A stretch of DNA of 36,777 nucleotides from an uncultured Collinsella sp. (GCA_937958315.1 CALFGH010000009.1:1-36777); one strand, 5' to 3'. Positions 1 to 8,489 are shown, numbered from the stretch's first letter. The notes: generated by a model not told the origin, from the letters alone. Made by a program: numbers and translations.

Positions 1-104
1 CTTAGTTTTCAGAACACTCCGCAGACCAGTGTGGCGGCTTGTCCGCGGCTCCGAAGGAGCAGGACAAGGCGCCACACATGGTCGAGGACGTTCTGAAAGC
101 TAAG
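1..104 (+). repeat. Bipartite hairpin element, copy 1
   Basis: An intergenic structured repeat downstream of asd. The outer stem pairs 1-15 with 90-104 (15 bp, one G.T wobble). The inner stem pairs 29-44 with 62-77 (16 positions, one mismatch). The tip is GCTCC-GAA-GGAGC (48-60). Between the stems lies an asymmetric internal loop, TCCGCA at 18-23 opposite GAGGAC at 84-89, followed by a short GACC/GGTC helix. The same loop pair and GAA triloop occur at 5447-5575, 16451-16575 and 30381-30505. The outer stem begins at the window edge, so the element may extend further. On the asd transcript it would be read as the complement. Confidence 0.75.
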
Positions 105-131
105 CCCGGCCCCCGCCGGACAGGTCAACCG

Positions 132-1157
132 CTACTCGCAGAGCAGCTTAGCGATCTGGACGGCGTTGGTTGCCGCGCCCTTACGGATTTGGTCGCCGCA
201 GCACCAGAAGGTGATGCCACGCGCTGCCTCGGGGTTCGAGATGTCGCGACGCACGCGACCGACCCAAATCAGGTCCTGGTCGGACGTATCCATCGGCATG
301 GGGAAGCGATCGTGCGCATCCTCGGCAGCCATATCGTCAACCAGCTTGACGCCGGGAGCGGCAGCCAGCGCAGCACGGGCCTCCTCGACCGTAATATCGC
401 GCTCAAACTCGAGCGTAATGCTCTCGGAGTGCGAACGCAGCACGGGCACGCGCACGCAGGTGCAGTTCACGCGCAACTCGGGCAGGTGCATGATCTTGCG
501 GCCCTCGTTCTGCAGCTTCATCTCCTCGGAGGTAAAGCCCTCTTCCTTGACGCCGCCAATTTGCGGAATCAGGTTGCTCGCGAGCTGGGCGGCAAATGCG
601 CGCGGCTCGGGAATCTCCTCGCCACGGCCCAGGGCGGCCAGCTGAGCCTCGAGCTCGGCCATACCGGGGGCGCCAGCACCCGAAGCCGCCTGGTACGTCG
701 AGACGATCATGCGCTTCACACCAGCGAGCTGATGCAGCGGCCACGTGGGAACCAGGCCGATAATGGTCGCGCAGTTGGGGTTGGCGATAAGGCCGTGATG
801 CCACTTGATGTCGTCGGCATTGATCTCGGGCACAACCAGCGGCACCTCGGGATCCATGCGGAAGGCATGGCTGTTGTCGACCACGACGGCGCCGCGCTTG
901 ACGGCCTCGGGCAGTAGCTCCTTCGCGATGTCGTCACCGGCGGCTCCAAGCACAATGTCACAGCCCTCAAAGGCCTCGGGACAAGCCTCTTCGATCACGA
1001 TCTGCTCGCCGCGGAACTCGACGGTCTTGCCCGCAGAACGCGCGCTCGCAAGCAGCTTAAGCTTGCCGACCGGGAACTCCTGCTCGTTGAGGCACTCGAG
1101 CATCTGGGTGCCCACGGCTCCCGTCGCGCCCAAAATCGCAACCGTGTACTGTTTCAT
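132..1157 (-). CDS. asd: Aspartate-semialdehyde dehydrogenase
   Basis: This enzyme reduces aspartyl-4-phosphate to aspartate-4-semialdehyde with NADPH, the branch point to lysine/diaminopimelate, threonine and methionine; it acts in the cytoplasm. The protein has 341 residues, normal for the family. It opens with the nucleotide-binding loop GATGAVG at residues 10-16. The catalytic Cys129 lies in NPNCATIIG, and Gln156 in STYQAASGAG and the downstream RSHSE histidine are also present. I chose the ATG at 1157 because MKQYTVAILG is the usual beginning and GGGGGAAG lies just upstream; an in-frame extension to 1244 lacks family similarity. It follows lysC on the same strand with about 170 bases between, holding a REP-like palindrome, so cotranscription is likely but not shown. 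Confidence 0.96.
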   Translation of the reverse strand: MKQYTVAILGATGAVGTQMLECLNEQEFPVGKLKLLASARSAGKTVEFRGEQIVIEEACPEAFEGCDIVLGAAGDDIAKELLPEAVKRGAVVVDNSHAFRMDPEVPLVVPEINADDIKWHHGLIANPNCATIIGLVPTWPLHQLAGVKRMIVSTYQAASGAGAPGMAELEAQLAALGRGEEIPEPRAFAAQLASNLIPQIGGVKEEGFTSEEMKLQNEGRKIMHLPELRVNCTCVRVPVLRSHSESITLEFERDITVEEARAALAAAPGVKLVDDMAAEDAHDRFPMPMDTSDQDLIWVGRVRRDISNPEAARGITFWCCGDQIRKGAATNAVQIAKLLCE

Positions 1158-1288
1158 GCTTCCCCCTTTAAAGGTTTTGGCTTTTGCCCGCACGCCGAGC
1201 AGGCTGATTATTGTTGCCAGTGTATACAAGAACGGGGCGGACACGAAACCCGCCCCGTCGAAACGAAACCGAAACGAAACGCCCCGCC

Positions 1289-1321
1289 GTAGATTTTTGA
1301 GACATGGCCCAAAAATCCACC
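1289..1321. repeat. REP-like palindrome, solo copy
   Basis: A 33-base imperfect palindrome that begins GTAGATTTTTGAGACATG and ends AAAAATCCACC. It resembles the two inverted palindromes at 19368-19398 and 19441-19472: the same GTAG start, a T-run, a central GACATG core, an A-run and a CTACC-like end. It lies between lysC and asd, just past the lysC stop codon. A GTAG tetranucleotide beside a small hairpin is typical of REP sequences moved by Y1 (RAYT) transposases; that link is inference, as no such transposase is in the window. It could also serve as a transcript-stabilising hairpin. Confidence 0.55.
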
Positions 1322-1330
1322 GAGCAGCCG

Positions 1331-2719
1331 CTACTTTTTGAGCGCGGCCAGGGTGGGATCGACCGGCGCGGGAGCCTCCAAATCGGAGACCTTCACAATG
1401 CCGTTCTCGTCGGAGAAGGCACGGTAAATGGTCCGAATCGCCAGGTCGAAGTCCTTCTCCTCGACACCGATAATGATGTTGATCTCGTCGCAGCTCTGCG
1501 AAATCATGCGCACGCTCACGCCGGCCTGGCCGAGCATGCCAAACAGATGCCCCGAGATACCCGCACGGCCGCGCAGGTTACGACCGACGGTCGCGATGAG
1601 CGCCAAGCCCTCGACAACCTCGATCTCGAGCGGCTCGACCTCCTGCTGAATGTCGCCCACAAGCGAGTACAGCGAGTCGTGCACATCCTGCTCCTGCACC
1701 ACAGCGCCAAAGCGGTCGACACCGGTGGGCATGTGCTCGACGGAAACGTCATAGCGTTCGAACACCGAAAGTGCACGGCGCATAAAGCCAACGCGGGGCT
1801 TGGTGCGGTCGCGGGCAACGTTGATGGCGACAAAGCCGCGCTTGCCGGTCACGCCGGTAATGATGGGCTCGGCCTCACCCTCGTCAGCCGTCTCGCTAAT
1901 GATGGTGCCAGGATCCTGCGGCGCATTGGTGTTCTTGATGACCAGCGGAATACCCGCCTCGCGCACGGGGAACACGGCCTCCTCGTGCAGGACACTTGCG
2001 CCCATGTACGAAAGCTCGCGCAGCTCCTCGTAGGTAACGCGCGCAATGGGCTGAGCCTCGGGAACAATACGCGGATCGGCAGAATAGAAACCCGAGACGT
2101 CGGTCCAGTTCTCGTACAGGTCGGCACCCAGGCACTTGGCCAGGATCGAGCCCGAGATATCGCCGCCGCCACGATCGAGCAGCTTGATCTGACCCTCACG
2201 CGTCGCGCCGTAGAAACCGGGCATAACAAAGCCGCCCTGCTGGCCGTACTCCTGCACCAGCTCGGAGGTACGGTTCATGCTGAGCGTACCGTCGTGATGG
2301 AACGCCACAACCGTCGCGGCGTCCAGGAACGGCAGACCCAGGTACTCGGCCATCAGGCGAGCGGTGAAGTACTCGCCACGGCTCACGAGCTCCTCGGTGG
2401 AGTAGCCACCGGAGCGAGCACGCTCGGCAAAGGCCGCAAACTCTTCGCGGATGGGATAGGTGAGCTCCAGCTCGTCAGCGATATCAAAATAGCGCTGGCC
2501 AATGTCCTCGAGCAGCTCCTCGCACGACACGTGATACTTAACGTGCGCGTTAACCAGGTAGAGCAGGTCGGTCACCTTGGTGTCGCCCTTAAAGCGGCGA
2601 CCGCAGGCAGAAACCACCACAAAACGGCGGGCAGGGTCGGCATCGACGATGGCCTTGATCTTCTTGAAGTGTTCGGCGTCGGCGACCGACGAGCCGCCAA
2701 ACTTGGCAATTTTTATCAT
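1331..2719 (-). CDS. lysC: Aspartate kinase
   Basis: This kinase phosphorylates aspartate to aspartyl-4-phosphate, the first step of the lysine, threonine and methionine pathway. The 462-residue protein starts MIKIAKFGGSSVAD; KFGGSS (residues 6-11) is the aspartokinase nucleotide-binding signature. The kinase domain fills roughly the first 290 residues, and two ACT-type regulatory segments occupy the C-terminal third (one around RALSVFERYDVSVEHMPTG, one around ISGHLFGMLGQAGVSVRMIS). Paired ACT domains imply allosteric feedback by lysine and/or threonine; which one cannot be read from sequence. The ATG at 2719 follows AGAAAGG about 11 bases upstream. It is a monofunctional kinase with no homoserine dehydrogenase domain. 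The gene is divergent from thrC, which shares the short 2720-2822 spacer. Confidence 0.96.
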   Translation of the reverse strand: MIKIAKFGGSSVADAEHFKKIKAIVDADPARRFVVVSACGRRFKGDTKVTDLLYLVNAHVKYHVSCEELLEDIGQRYFDIADELELTYPIREEFAAFAERARSGGYSTEELVSRGEYFTARLMAEYLGLPFLDAATVVAFHHDGTLSMNRTSELVQEYGQQGGFVMPGFYGATREGQIKLLDRGGGDISGSILAKCLGADLYENWTDVSGFYSADPRIVPEAQPIARVTYEELRELSYMGASVLHEEAVFPVREAGIPLVIKNTNAPQDPGTIISETADEGEAEPIITGVTGKRGFVAINVARDRTKPRVGFMRRALSVFERYDVSVEHMPTGVDRFGAVVQEQDVHDSLYSLVGDIQQEVEPLEIEVVEGLALIATVGRNLRGRAGISGHLFGMLGQAGVSVRMISQSCDEINIIIGVEEKDFDLAIRTIYRAFSDENGIVKVSDLEAPAPVDPTLAALKK

Positions 2720-2822
2720 GGCGTGGAGGTTACCTTTCTAAAAGCCTCTGCAAACCTGTTTTGCGCGCTCTGATACCATGGTTTCACCGATTGGGACCAA
2801 GGTATCCGAGGAGCACTGTTAT

Positions 2823-4340
2823 ATGGGAACTTATCATAGTACACGAGGAAGCACTTTATCATGCTCAAGTAAGGTGGCAATCCGTACCGGCATCGCTCCC
2901 GACGGGGGTTTGTTTGTCTCGGACGAGCTTGGCACCCAGCAGGTCGATATCAGCTCGCTTGCTGATAAATCGTACTTTGAAATCGCTCAAAATGTGTTGG
3001 GAATGTTACTGAACGATTACACGGACGAAGAAATTTCGGCGTGTGTCGACGAGGCATACCGCGGCACGTTCGCGAGTGAAGAGGTCACGCCTCTCGTCAA
3101 GCTCGACGCAGCACCGGGCACCGACGCCCCTCAGACCTATGTGATGGAGCTCTTTGGCGGCCCCACGAGCGCCTTCAAGGACGTCGCCCTGCAGATGCTC
3201 CCCCGCCTCATGGCCCGCACCTCCGCCCAGGACGGCGGCGCCGAGCGCATCATGATCGTCACCGCCACGTCGGGCGACACGGGCAAGGCAGCACTCGCCG
3301 GCTTTGCCGACGCCCCGGGCACGGGCATCACCGTCTTTTATCCCGAGGGCAAAGTCAGCCGCGTACAGAATCTGCAGATGTCCACTCAGGAGGGCGATAA
3401 CGTCGCCGTCTGCGGCATCCGCGGCAACTTTGACGACGCCCAGAGCGCCGTCAAGCGCATCTTTGCCGATAAGGAGCTTGCCGAGCGTCTGGAGGCCGCA
3501 GGCACGGTGCTTTCGAGCGCCAACTCCATCAACGTCGGCCGTCTGGTACCGCAGGTCGTCTACTACTTTGCCGCCTATGCGCAGCTGTTGCGCGCCGGCG
3601 CCATCAAGGCTGGCGATGCCGTGGAGTTCTGCGTACCGACCGGCAACTTTGGCGATATCCTGGCCGGTTACTATGCCAAGCGCATGGGCCTGCCCGTCGC
3701 CAAGCTCATCGTCGCGAGCGACAAGAACAACGTGCTGGCTGACTTCCTGAGCACCGGCGTCTACGACCGCAACCGCCCGTTCTTCACGACCATCTCGCCT
3801 TCGATGGACATCCTCATCAGCTCTAACCTGGAGCGCATGCTCTACTTCCTGTCCGATGGCGACTGTGAGCTCGTTGCCGGCCTTATGGAGCAGCTGGCGC
3901 GGACTGGTCGCTACGAAGTTCCCGCCGACCTGCTGGCAAAGATTCAGAGCGTCTTTGGCTGCGGTTGGGCCAGCGAGGACGAGGTACGCACTGCCATCAA
4001 GAGCTGCTGGGACGCGAACGGCTACGTGATCGACCCGCACACCGCCTGCGGCTATCACGTCTTTGAGCAGGTCGCTCCCGCCGAGGGCGCCAAGGCCCGC
4101 GTGCTGCTTTCGACCGCCAGCCCCTACAAGTTCCCGCGCGCCTGCTGCGGCGCCCTGGGCCTCGACGTTCCCGAGGACGACTTTGAGGCCATGCGCGTGC
4201 TCGAGCAGGCAACCAACACGGTTGCCCCGGTCCAGCTCGCCGAGCTCGAGTCCAAGCCCGTCCGCTTCGAAGACGTCTGCGACGTAGCCGACATGGCCAA
4301 CTACGTAGAGCAGGCTGCAAAAAAGATGGCTACCAACTAA
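2823..4340 (+). CDS. thrC: Threonine synthase
   Basis: A PLP-dependent enzyme that converts O-phosphohomoserine to threonine. The protein has 505 residues and begins MGTYHSTRGS, a typical opening for this family. The PLP lysine is Lys119 in the motif GGPTSAFKD; TATSGDTGKAA and PTGNFGDILAGY are phosphate- and cofactor-binding loops expected for fold-type II enzymes. I chose the ATG at 2823 because GAGGAG lies about 9 bases upstream and the N-terminus fits the family; an in-frame ATG at 2778 would add 15 unrelated residues. It is followed by a GC-rich hairpin at 4352 and, about 200 bases on, by thrB, which makes its substrate. The two probably form a unit broken by regulatory or processing structures. 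Confidence 0.96.
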   Translation: MGTYHSTRGSTLSCSSKVAIRTGIAPDGGLFVSDELGTQQVDISSLADKSYFEIAQNVLGMLLNDYTDEEISACVDEAYRGTFASEEVTPLVKLDAAPGTDAPQTYVMELFGGPTSAFKDVALQMLPRLMARTSAQDGGAERIMIVTATSGDTGKAALAGFADAPGTGITVFYPEGKVSRVQNLQMSTQEGDNVAVCGIRGNFDDAQSAVKRIFADKELAERLEAAGTVLSSANSINVGRLVPQVVYYFAAYAQLLRAGAIKAGDAVEFCVPTGNFGDILAGYYAKRMGLPVAKLIVASDKNNVLADFLSTGVYDRNRPFFTTISPSMDILISSNLERMLYFLSDGDCELVAGLMEQLARTGRYEVPADLLAKIQSVFGCGWASEDEVRTAIKSCWDANGYVIDPHTACGYHVFEQVAPAEGAKARVLLSTASPYKFPRACCGALGLDVPEDDFEAMRVLEQATNTVAPVQLAELESKPVRFEDVCDVADMANYVEQAAKKMATN

Positions 4341-4351
4341 ACCCTTACTAG

Positions 4352-4380
4352 GCGCCGGCGAAAGCCGGCGCACCTTCTTT
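4352..4380 (+). terminator. Hairpin after thrC, likely attenuating terminator
   Basis: GCGCCGGC (4352-4359) and GCCGGCGC (4364-4371) form an 8 bp stem with a GAAA tetraloop, 11 bases after the thrC stop, then ACCTTCTTTTA. The T-tract is interrupted, so termination may be partial and allow thrB expression. A near-identical hairpin lies between pflB and its radical-domain gene at 16876-16895. Confidence 0.55.
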
Positions 4381-4423
4381 TATCAGATACCCACCGGGAT
4401 GATGACGAACGCACACAGCGTGC

Positions 4424-4523
4424 CTGGCTGTTTCGTTCGTCGCGAGTTCCGCACGAGCCGGAAAGCACTTAATGTGCTTTCCGAGCGAGCCAGGACTGCC
4501 CGAGCAGCGAACTAAACGGCCAG
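4424..4523 (+). repeat. Diverged bipartite hairpin between thrC and thrB
   Basis: The outer stem pairs 4424-4439 with 4508-4523 (16 positions, one wobble and one mismatch). The inner stem GGAAAGCAC/GTGCTTTCC (4460-4468/4474-4482) has a TTAAT loop. TTCCGCA (4447-4453) lies on the 5' side and AGGAC (4492-4496) on the 3' side, similar to the loop of the four better copies. The GAA triloop is absent and the short middle helix is unclear, so membership is tentative. It ends just before the thrB ribosome binding site. Confidence 0.4.
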
Positions 4524-4543
4524 ACCCGCCCAGGAGGACCCAC

Positions 4544-5425
4544 ATGATCAAAATCACCGTCCCAGCAACCAGCGCCAACCTAGGCATCGGCTACGACACC
4601 CTCGGCATGGCCGTCAGCCTCTACTCGCACTTCACCTTCGAGCGCGCCGACAAACTCACCATCACCGGATGCCCCGAGGAGTTCCAAAACGAGAACAACC
4701 TAGTCTACGTGAGCTTTGTGGATGCACTGGCCGCATGGGGCGAGCCGGCCTTCCCCGTCGCCATCGACATTCAGACTGACGTTCCCGTCGCCCGCGGTCT
4801 GGGCTCCAGCTCCACCTGCGTCGTCGCCGGCATTATGGCAGCCGCCGCGTTGACGGGCCACACCGTCGACCGCGCCGAGCTCGTCCGCATTGCCACCGAG
4901 GTCGAGGGCCATCCCGATAACGTCGCCCCCGCTATCCTGGGCGGCGCCGTCTGCTCCTTTACGCCGACCGATTCGCTCCCCCAGTGCCTGCGCTACGAGG
5001 TGAGCGATCGCTTGCGTTTTATTACCGTGATTCCACCCTACGAGGTACATACGAGCGAGGCACGCAAGGTTGTGCCGCAGGAGATTCCACTCTCCACCGC
5101 TGTGTGGCAGATGGGCCGCATCGCCGGCATGACGCGCGGCTTGGAGACTGGTGACCTGGACCTGATTGCCGCCGCTAATGACGACCGCATTCAAGAGCCC
5201 TATCGTCGCCGTCTGATTCCCGACTACAACGCCGTGCGCGACACCTGCCTTAACGGAGGCGCCAAGACCATCTGGATCAGCGGCTCGGGCTCGACCCTCA
5301 TGGCCGTGACTGACGACACCATCGTGGCAAAGTTCCTACAGGTCAAGCTGCGTGAGCAGTTCCCTAAGTGTGATACGCATATTCTAACGTGCGACACCGA
5401 GGGCGCTCAAATCGAGTACCTGTAG
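4544..5425 (+). CDS. thrB: Homoserine kinase
   Basis: A GHMP-family kinase that phosphorylates homoserine to O-phosphohomoserine, the substrate of ThrC. The protein has 293 residues. It begins MIKITVPATSANLGIGYD, and the ATP-binding loop appears as PVARGLGSSSTCVVAG with GLGSSS at residues 85-90. EVEGHPDNVAPAILGG and the C-terminal WISGSGSTLMA are further GHMP motifs. The ATG at 4544 is preceded by AGGAGG at 4532-4537. It follows thrC with a 203-base spacer that contains a hairpin terminator and a second large hairpin; a large hairpin element also follows its stop codon. Confidence 0.96.
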   Translation: MIKITVPATSANLGIGYDTLGMAVSLYSHFTFERADKLTITGCPEEFQNENNLVYVSFVDALAAWGEPAFPVAIDIQTDVPVARGLGSSSTCVVAGIMAAAALTGHTVDRAELVRIATEVEGHPDNVAPAILGGAVCSFTPTDSLPQCLRYEVSDRLRFITVIPPYEVHTSEARKVVPQEIPLSTAVWQMGRIAGMTRGLETGDLDLIAAANDDRIQEPYRRRLIPDYNAVRDTCLNGGAKTIWISGSGSTLMAVTDDTIVAKFLQVKLREQFPKCDTHILTCDTEGAQIEYL

Positions 5426-5446
5426 ACATCGCCGATCGGTCTGTCC

Positions 5447-5575
5447 GGGCCACCCAGGGGCATCCCCTTAAAAACGTCCTCGCACTTGAGGCCCGCTTAT
5501 CCTGCTCCTTCGGAGCTGCGGATAAGCGGGCCTCGTGCTGCGGAATATTTTTAAGGGGATGCCCCTGGGTGGCCC
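5447..5575 (-). repeat. Bipartite hairpin element, copy 2
   Basis: The outer stem pairs 5447-5474 with 5548-5575 perfectly over 28 bp. The inner stem pairs 5490-5502 with 5520-5532 (13 bp, perfect). The tip is GCTCC-TTC-GGAGC at 5504-5516. Read on the minus strand, the internal loop is TCCGCA opposite GAGGAC and the triloop is GAA, exactly as in copies 1, 3 and 4, so the element has a direction. GACATCGC (5425-5432) and GCGATGTC (5592-5599) extend the pairing outside. It lies between the converging genes thrB and engB and could act as a two-way terminator, although the conserved loops suggest more. Confidence 0.8.
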
Positions 5576-5683
5576 TATGGCAACGTGGCGAGCGATGTCT
5601 AAAGGGACCCACGCTTTGAAGGGGCGCCGGGCTGATAATTTGGCTCTTTATTGGGGAGGGCTCTTGCTAGGCTGGGGCACTTA

Positions 5684-6274
5684 TTAGAGGCAGGCTTCGG
5701 CGATGCGGCGCTTGAGTTCGTCGATGCCGGTGCCGGTCTGGGAGCTTGTGATGATCACGTTTTCGGCAGGGACGTTGAGTTGCTTTTTGATGGCAGCTGC
5801 CTGGCGGGCCTGCTGGGTGCGGCTGAGCTTGTCGGCCTTGGTGAGGCAGACGATAAAGTTGAACTCGTTGCCCTGCAGGTAGTCGATCATGTCATGGTCG
5901 AGCTTACTGGGGTCATGGCGAATGTCCACTAGCGACACAACCAAGTTAAAGCTGCGCTCGGAGTCGAAGAAGTCGCCGATGAGCTCGGCCCAGCGGTCGC
6001 GCTCGGCCTTGGAACGACGGGCGAAACCGTAGCCCGGCAGGTCCACAAAGTGCACGTCGTCGGCCTCGAAGAAATTGATGTTGCTCGTCTTGCCCGGCGT
6101 GCTCGAAACCTTCACCAGGTTCTTGCGGCCAAAGAGCTTGTTCATGATGGACGACTTGCCCACATTTGAGCGGCCAACGAAGCTCACCTCGGGACAGGTG
6201 GACTCGGGGATCTGCGAAACCTTGCCGTAGCTGGCGACGAACTTGGCAAGCTGGTAGTTAATGGAATCGGCCAT
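5684..6274 (-). CDS. engB: Ribosome biogenesis GTPase EngB (YsxC/YihA)
   Basis: A small essential GTPase of the TrmE-Era-EngA-EngB group that helps assemble the large ribosomal subunit. The protein has 196 residues. G1 is GRSNVGKS (34-41), the G2 threonine lies in SSTPGKTSNIN, G3 is DLPGYG (78-83) and G4 is TKAD (145-148). I chose the ATG at 6274 because AAGGAG lies about 7 bases upstream and MADSINY leads straight into the family sequence; longer in-frame extensions run into mtnN. The mtnN stop is only 37 bases upstream on the same strand, so the two genes are probably cotranscribed. Confidence 0.95.
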   Translation of the reverse strand: MADSINYQLAKFVASYGKVSQIPESTCPEVSFVGRSNVGKSSIMNKLFGRKNLVKVSSTPGKTSNINFFEADDVHFVDLPGYGFARRSKAERDRWAELIGDFFDSERSFNLVVSLVDIRHDPSKLDHDMIDYLQGNEFNFIVCLTKADKLSRTQQARQAAAIKKQLNVPAENVIITSSQTGTGIDELKRRIAEACL

Positions 6275-6311
6275 GGACACTCCTTGGTCGTAGGATCTTG
6301 CAAAAAACGCG

Positions 6312-7052
6312 CTATTGCGCAGCGGCAATGCGTCGAACGATATCGAGCGTGATATCGCTTGCGGCACGCGCATACTCGAACAAATCGAACTCGCGGTCGC
6401 AAATCGCATCATACGCCTCGTCACAATTATCGCTGATAGCACGCAGCACCAGGCAATCGACACCATTTTTGGTTGCGACATGGGCAATTGCCGCGCCCTC
6501 CATGCCGACACAATCGGCATGCGTCGCCTCGATGGCATCATTGCGCATAGCGGCGCCCGTCACAAAGCGGTTACCCGTGGCAATCGTGCCGACCAGGAAC
6601 TGCTTTGCGCCCTCGTTCGAAGCGGTCGCATTTGTCGAAGCATCAACAAACCCACGCTCAGCAAGCACATCGGCGGCAATATCGACCAGCGCAGGCGTCG
6701 AGACAAACTCCTCGAGCCCCGGTGCAGACTCGGCGATAAGCGCGGTATCGGTATCTAGATAGCGCAGGCATTTGCCAATGACGACATCGTCGATATGGAG
6801 CTTGGGATTCAGGCCACCTGCGATACCAGAAAACACAACTGCCTGTGGAGCATACTTGCTAATGAGGTGCTGTGTTGCGGCGGCAGCGTTTACCGTGCCC
6901 ATACCCGCCGTCGTGGCGACAATCGACAGGCCGTCGAGCCCGCCGGTCACAACGTTCAAGCCCGCCTCCTGTACCATGCAAACGTTGCTCAACTCTTCCT
7001 TAATCTGCATGATCTCTTTTTCGAGCGCACCGATAATCGCGATGGTAGCCAT
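6312..7052 (-). CDS. mtnN: 5'-methylthioadenosine/S-adenosylhomocysteine nucleosidase
   Basis: This enzyme removes adenine from 5'-methylthioadenosine, S-adenosylhomocysteine and 5'-deoxyadenosine. The last is a by-product of radical-SAM enzymes such as the PflA encoded nearby. The 246-residue protein carries the expected catalytic set: Glu12 in ALEKEI, Glu185 in VGMEGAA and Asp208 in RAISDN, matching E. coli Glu12, Glu174 and Asp197. The TAGMGTVNAA and FSGIAGG loops bind phosphate and ribose in this fold. The ATG at 7052 has GGGGAA 7 bases upstream and the standard MATIAIIGALE opening. It is the upstream gene of a likely mtnN-engB operon. Confidence 0.95.
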   Translation of the reverse strand: MATIAIIGALEKEIMQIKEELSNVCMVQEAGLNVVTGGLDGLSIVATTAGMGTVNAAAATQHLISKYAPQAVVFSGIAGGLNPKLHIDDVVIGKCLRYLDTDTALIAESAPGLEEFVSTPALVDIAADVLAERGFVDASTNATASNEGAKQFLVGTIATGNRFVTGAAMRNDAIEATHADCVGMEGAAIAHVATKNGVDCLVLRAISDNCDEAYDAICDREFDLFEYARAASDITLDIVRRIAAAQ

Positions 7053-7130
7053 GCCATTCCCCAAACCTATACGAAATTCTCAACCACGGTATGGTACCAG
7101 CATTTTGTTTGACCTCGTCAAACGAACACG

Positions 7131-8228
7131 TTAGGCCAGCGCAGCTCGGGTATCAAAGAATGTCTTAGCAATCGCAGCCACCAGCTCGCTCGAGCGATCG
7201 CTCCATGGCATCGATGTCATGATACTCATAATGTAGGTGTCGCCATCGACATCGATGAGGCCCGCATCGCGTGTCGAATAGCAACCATCCTCGCTAATCC
7301 AGCCGGCCTTGTTGCGCACCAGGGCTTGGTCGTCCGCAATGCCGTCGCGGATAAAGGACCGGGTCGTAGAGGCCAGAAGGCCCGACAGCCATTGCGACGT
7401 CTCGCTATCACGGCTCAAATACTCGCTCATCTCGCGCCACAACTTGGCCGAGGTGCGCGGGCAATAGGTGGGAAAATCACTCATCGGATCGAGTGCGGTA
7501 TCGTAATCGATGCCAAGACTGGCAATCCAATCCTCGTAACCGACACGGTCAAACGCCGCGCGTAACGCAATAAACGAATCGTTGTCCGAATTAACGACCG
7601 CGGCATCGATCAGGTCGCGCACCGTCTGCCAACCCATGTTGTAGCCACCATAGGTGCCAAGGGAATCATCGAGTGAAACCTGACCCGTCTCGACCAGAGA
7701 TTCGCAGATGTACAACGCATAGAGCGCCTTATAGCTACTCGCACCGTAAACCTCGACATCGGGGTTATACGTCACGCCCTTGCCGCTTGACAGGTCGTAG
7801 AACACCACACCCACATCGCCTAGCTCCTGCGCCCGACTCAGGGCATCCTGGAGCAAGGCAAGGCTCTCATCCTCCAAGGTAGGAGTCTTGTTATCCACCA
7901 ACGAGAAGGTCTGAACGGTATCACCCGAAGGGATATCGTTGAAGTCCGCCTTCGAAAGTCTCGTCTTGAGATCTGCCGACGCTTTGGACTTTGAAACCTT
8001 CTCGTTTTGCGTCTGTACCGTTGACGCATCTGAGTGTGCCATTCGCTCCGACGCGTAGGTTTTGGCGGTAATTCCGAGGATAATAACCGCCAACGTTAGC
8101 ATCCCAATGGCGGCAATCTTCGTCACGCGGATGCGAGCGTCAGCAAGGCCACGCGAAGGCGTGCCCTTCGTCTCATATCTGCTGCTATGCTGCGGCATAT
8201 ACTCGTCCCGCGATGCGTTGTTTCGCAC
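7131..8228 (-). CDS. Membrane-anchored class A beta-lactamase-like serine hydrolase
   Basis: The 365-residue protein has a short basic cytoplasmic N-terminus, one transmembrane segment (about 36-57), a Ser/Lys-rich linker (about 60-110), then an extracellular domain with the penicillin-recognising fold. Motifs are SSYK (Ser164, Lys167), SDN (214-216) and KAG (307-309) where class A beta-lactamases have KTG. The best fit is the beta-lactamase2 type of serine hydrolase. Membrane tethering, the KAG variant and the lack of a beta-lactamase regulator suggest a cell-wall role or a pseudo-enzyme rather than antibiotic resistance; this is inference. Translation likely starts at GTG 8228, with AGGAG about 5 bases upstream; ATG 8198 is an alternative. 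Confidence 0.8.
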   Translation of the reverse strand: MRNNASRDEYMPQHSSRYETKGTPSRGLADARIRVTKIAAIGMLTLAVIILGITAKTYASERMAHSDASTVQTQNEKVSKSKASADLKTRLSKADFNDIPSGDTVQTFSLVDNKTPTLEDESLALLQDALSRAQELGDVGVVFYDLSSGKGVTYNPDVEVYGASSYKALYALYICESLVETGQVSLDDSLGTYGGYNMGWQTVRDLIDAAVVNSDNDSFIALRAAFDRVGYEDWIASLGIDYDTALDPMSDFPTYCPRTSAKLWREMSEYLSRDSETSQWLSGLLASTTRSFIRDGIADDQALVRNKAGWISEDGCYSTRDAGLIDVDGDTYIMSIMTSMPWSDRSSELVAAIAKTFFDTRAALA

Positions 8229-8386
8229 GTGGTCTCCTGACTGCTACCGTTCATATACGAGCAGCATAATACCGAGCAGGCATTTCTTTCCAAAGATATT
8301 CAGCGGCGTTTAAGGCGTCTTTAAAGAAACCACAAGCGTATTTATCCAAATGGCGCGATTCTGTTGCGCATCTCCGCCCAAAACGC

Positions 8387-8453
8387 AGTTGCGGTGGAAT
8401 AGTTCCTATTTGGTCGGCATAAGCCGAAAAACAAGAACTATTCCACCGCAACT
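8387..8453. repeat. Long perfect intergenic hairpin
   Basis: Bases 8387-8405 and 8435-8453 are perfectly complementary (19 bp, AGTTGCGGTGGAATAGTTC on the left arm). The loop holds a second hairpin, TCGGC-ATAA-GCCGA (8414-8427). It lies between pflA (minus, downstream end) and the beta-lactamase-like gene, in the 8229-8544 gap. The TCCGCA/GAGGAC loop of the larger family is absent, so I list it separately. A terminator is possible, but no strong T-tract follows on either strand. Confidence 0.6.
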
Positions 8454-8489
8454 TGGCGGGGCTCTTTGGCAATCAACTTGGTGCCCAGG

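Noticed and set aside
1304..2773. Long plus-strand frame opposite lysC
   Set aside because: The aspartokinase motifs on the minus strand explain the region; the other frame is a mirror effect.
5389..5619. Small coding frames crossing the large hairpin elements
   Set aside because: They run through the perfect inverted repeats on both strands and have no family similarity; the hairpins explain the sequence.
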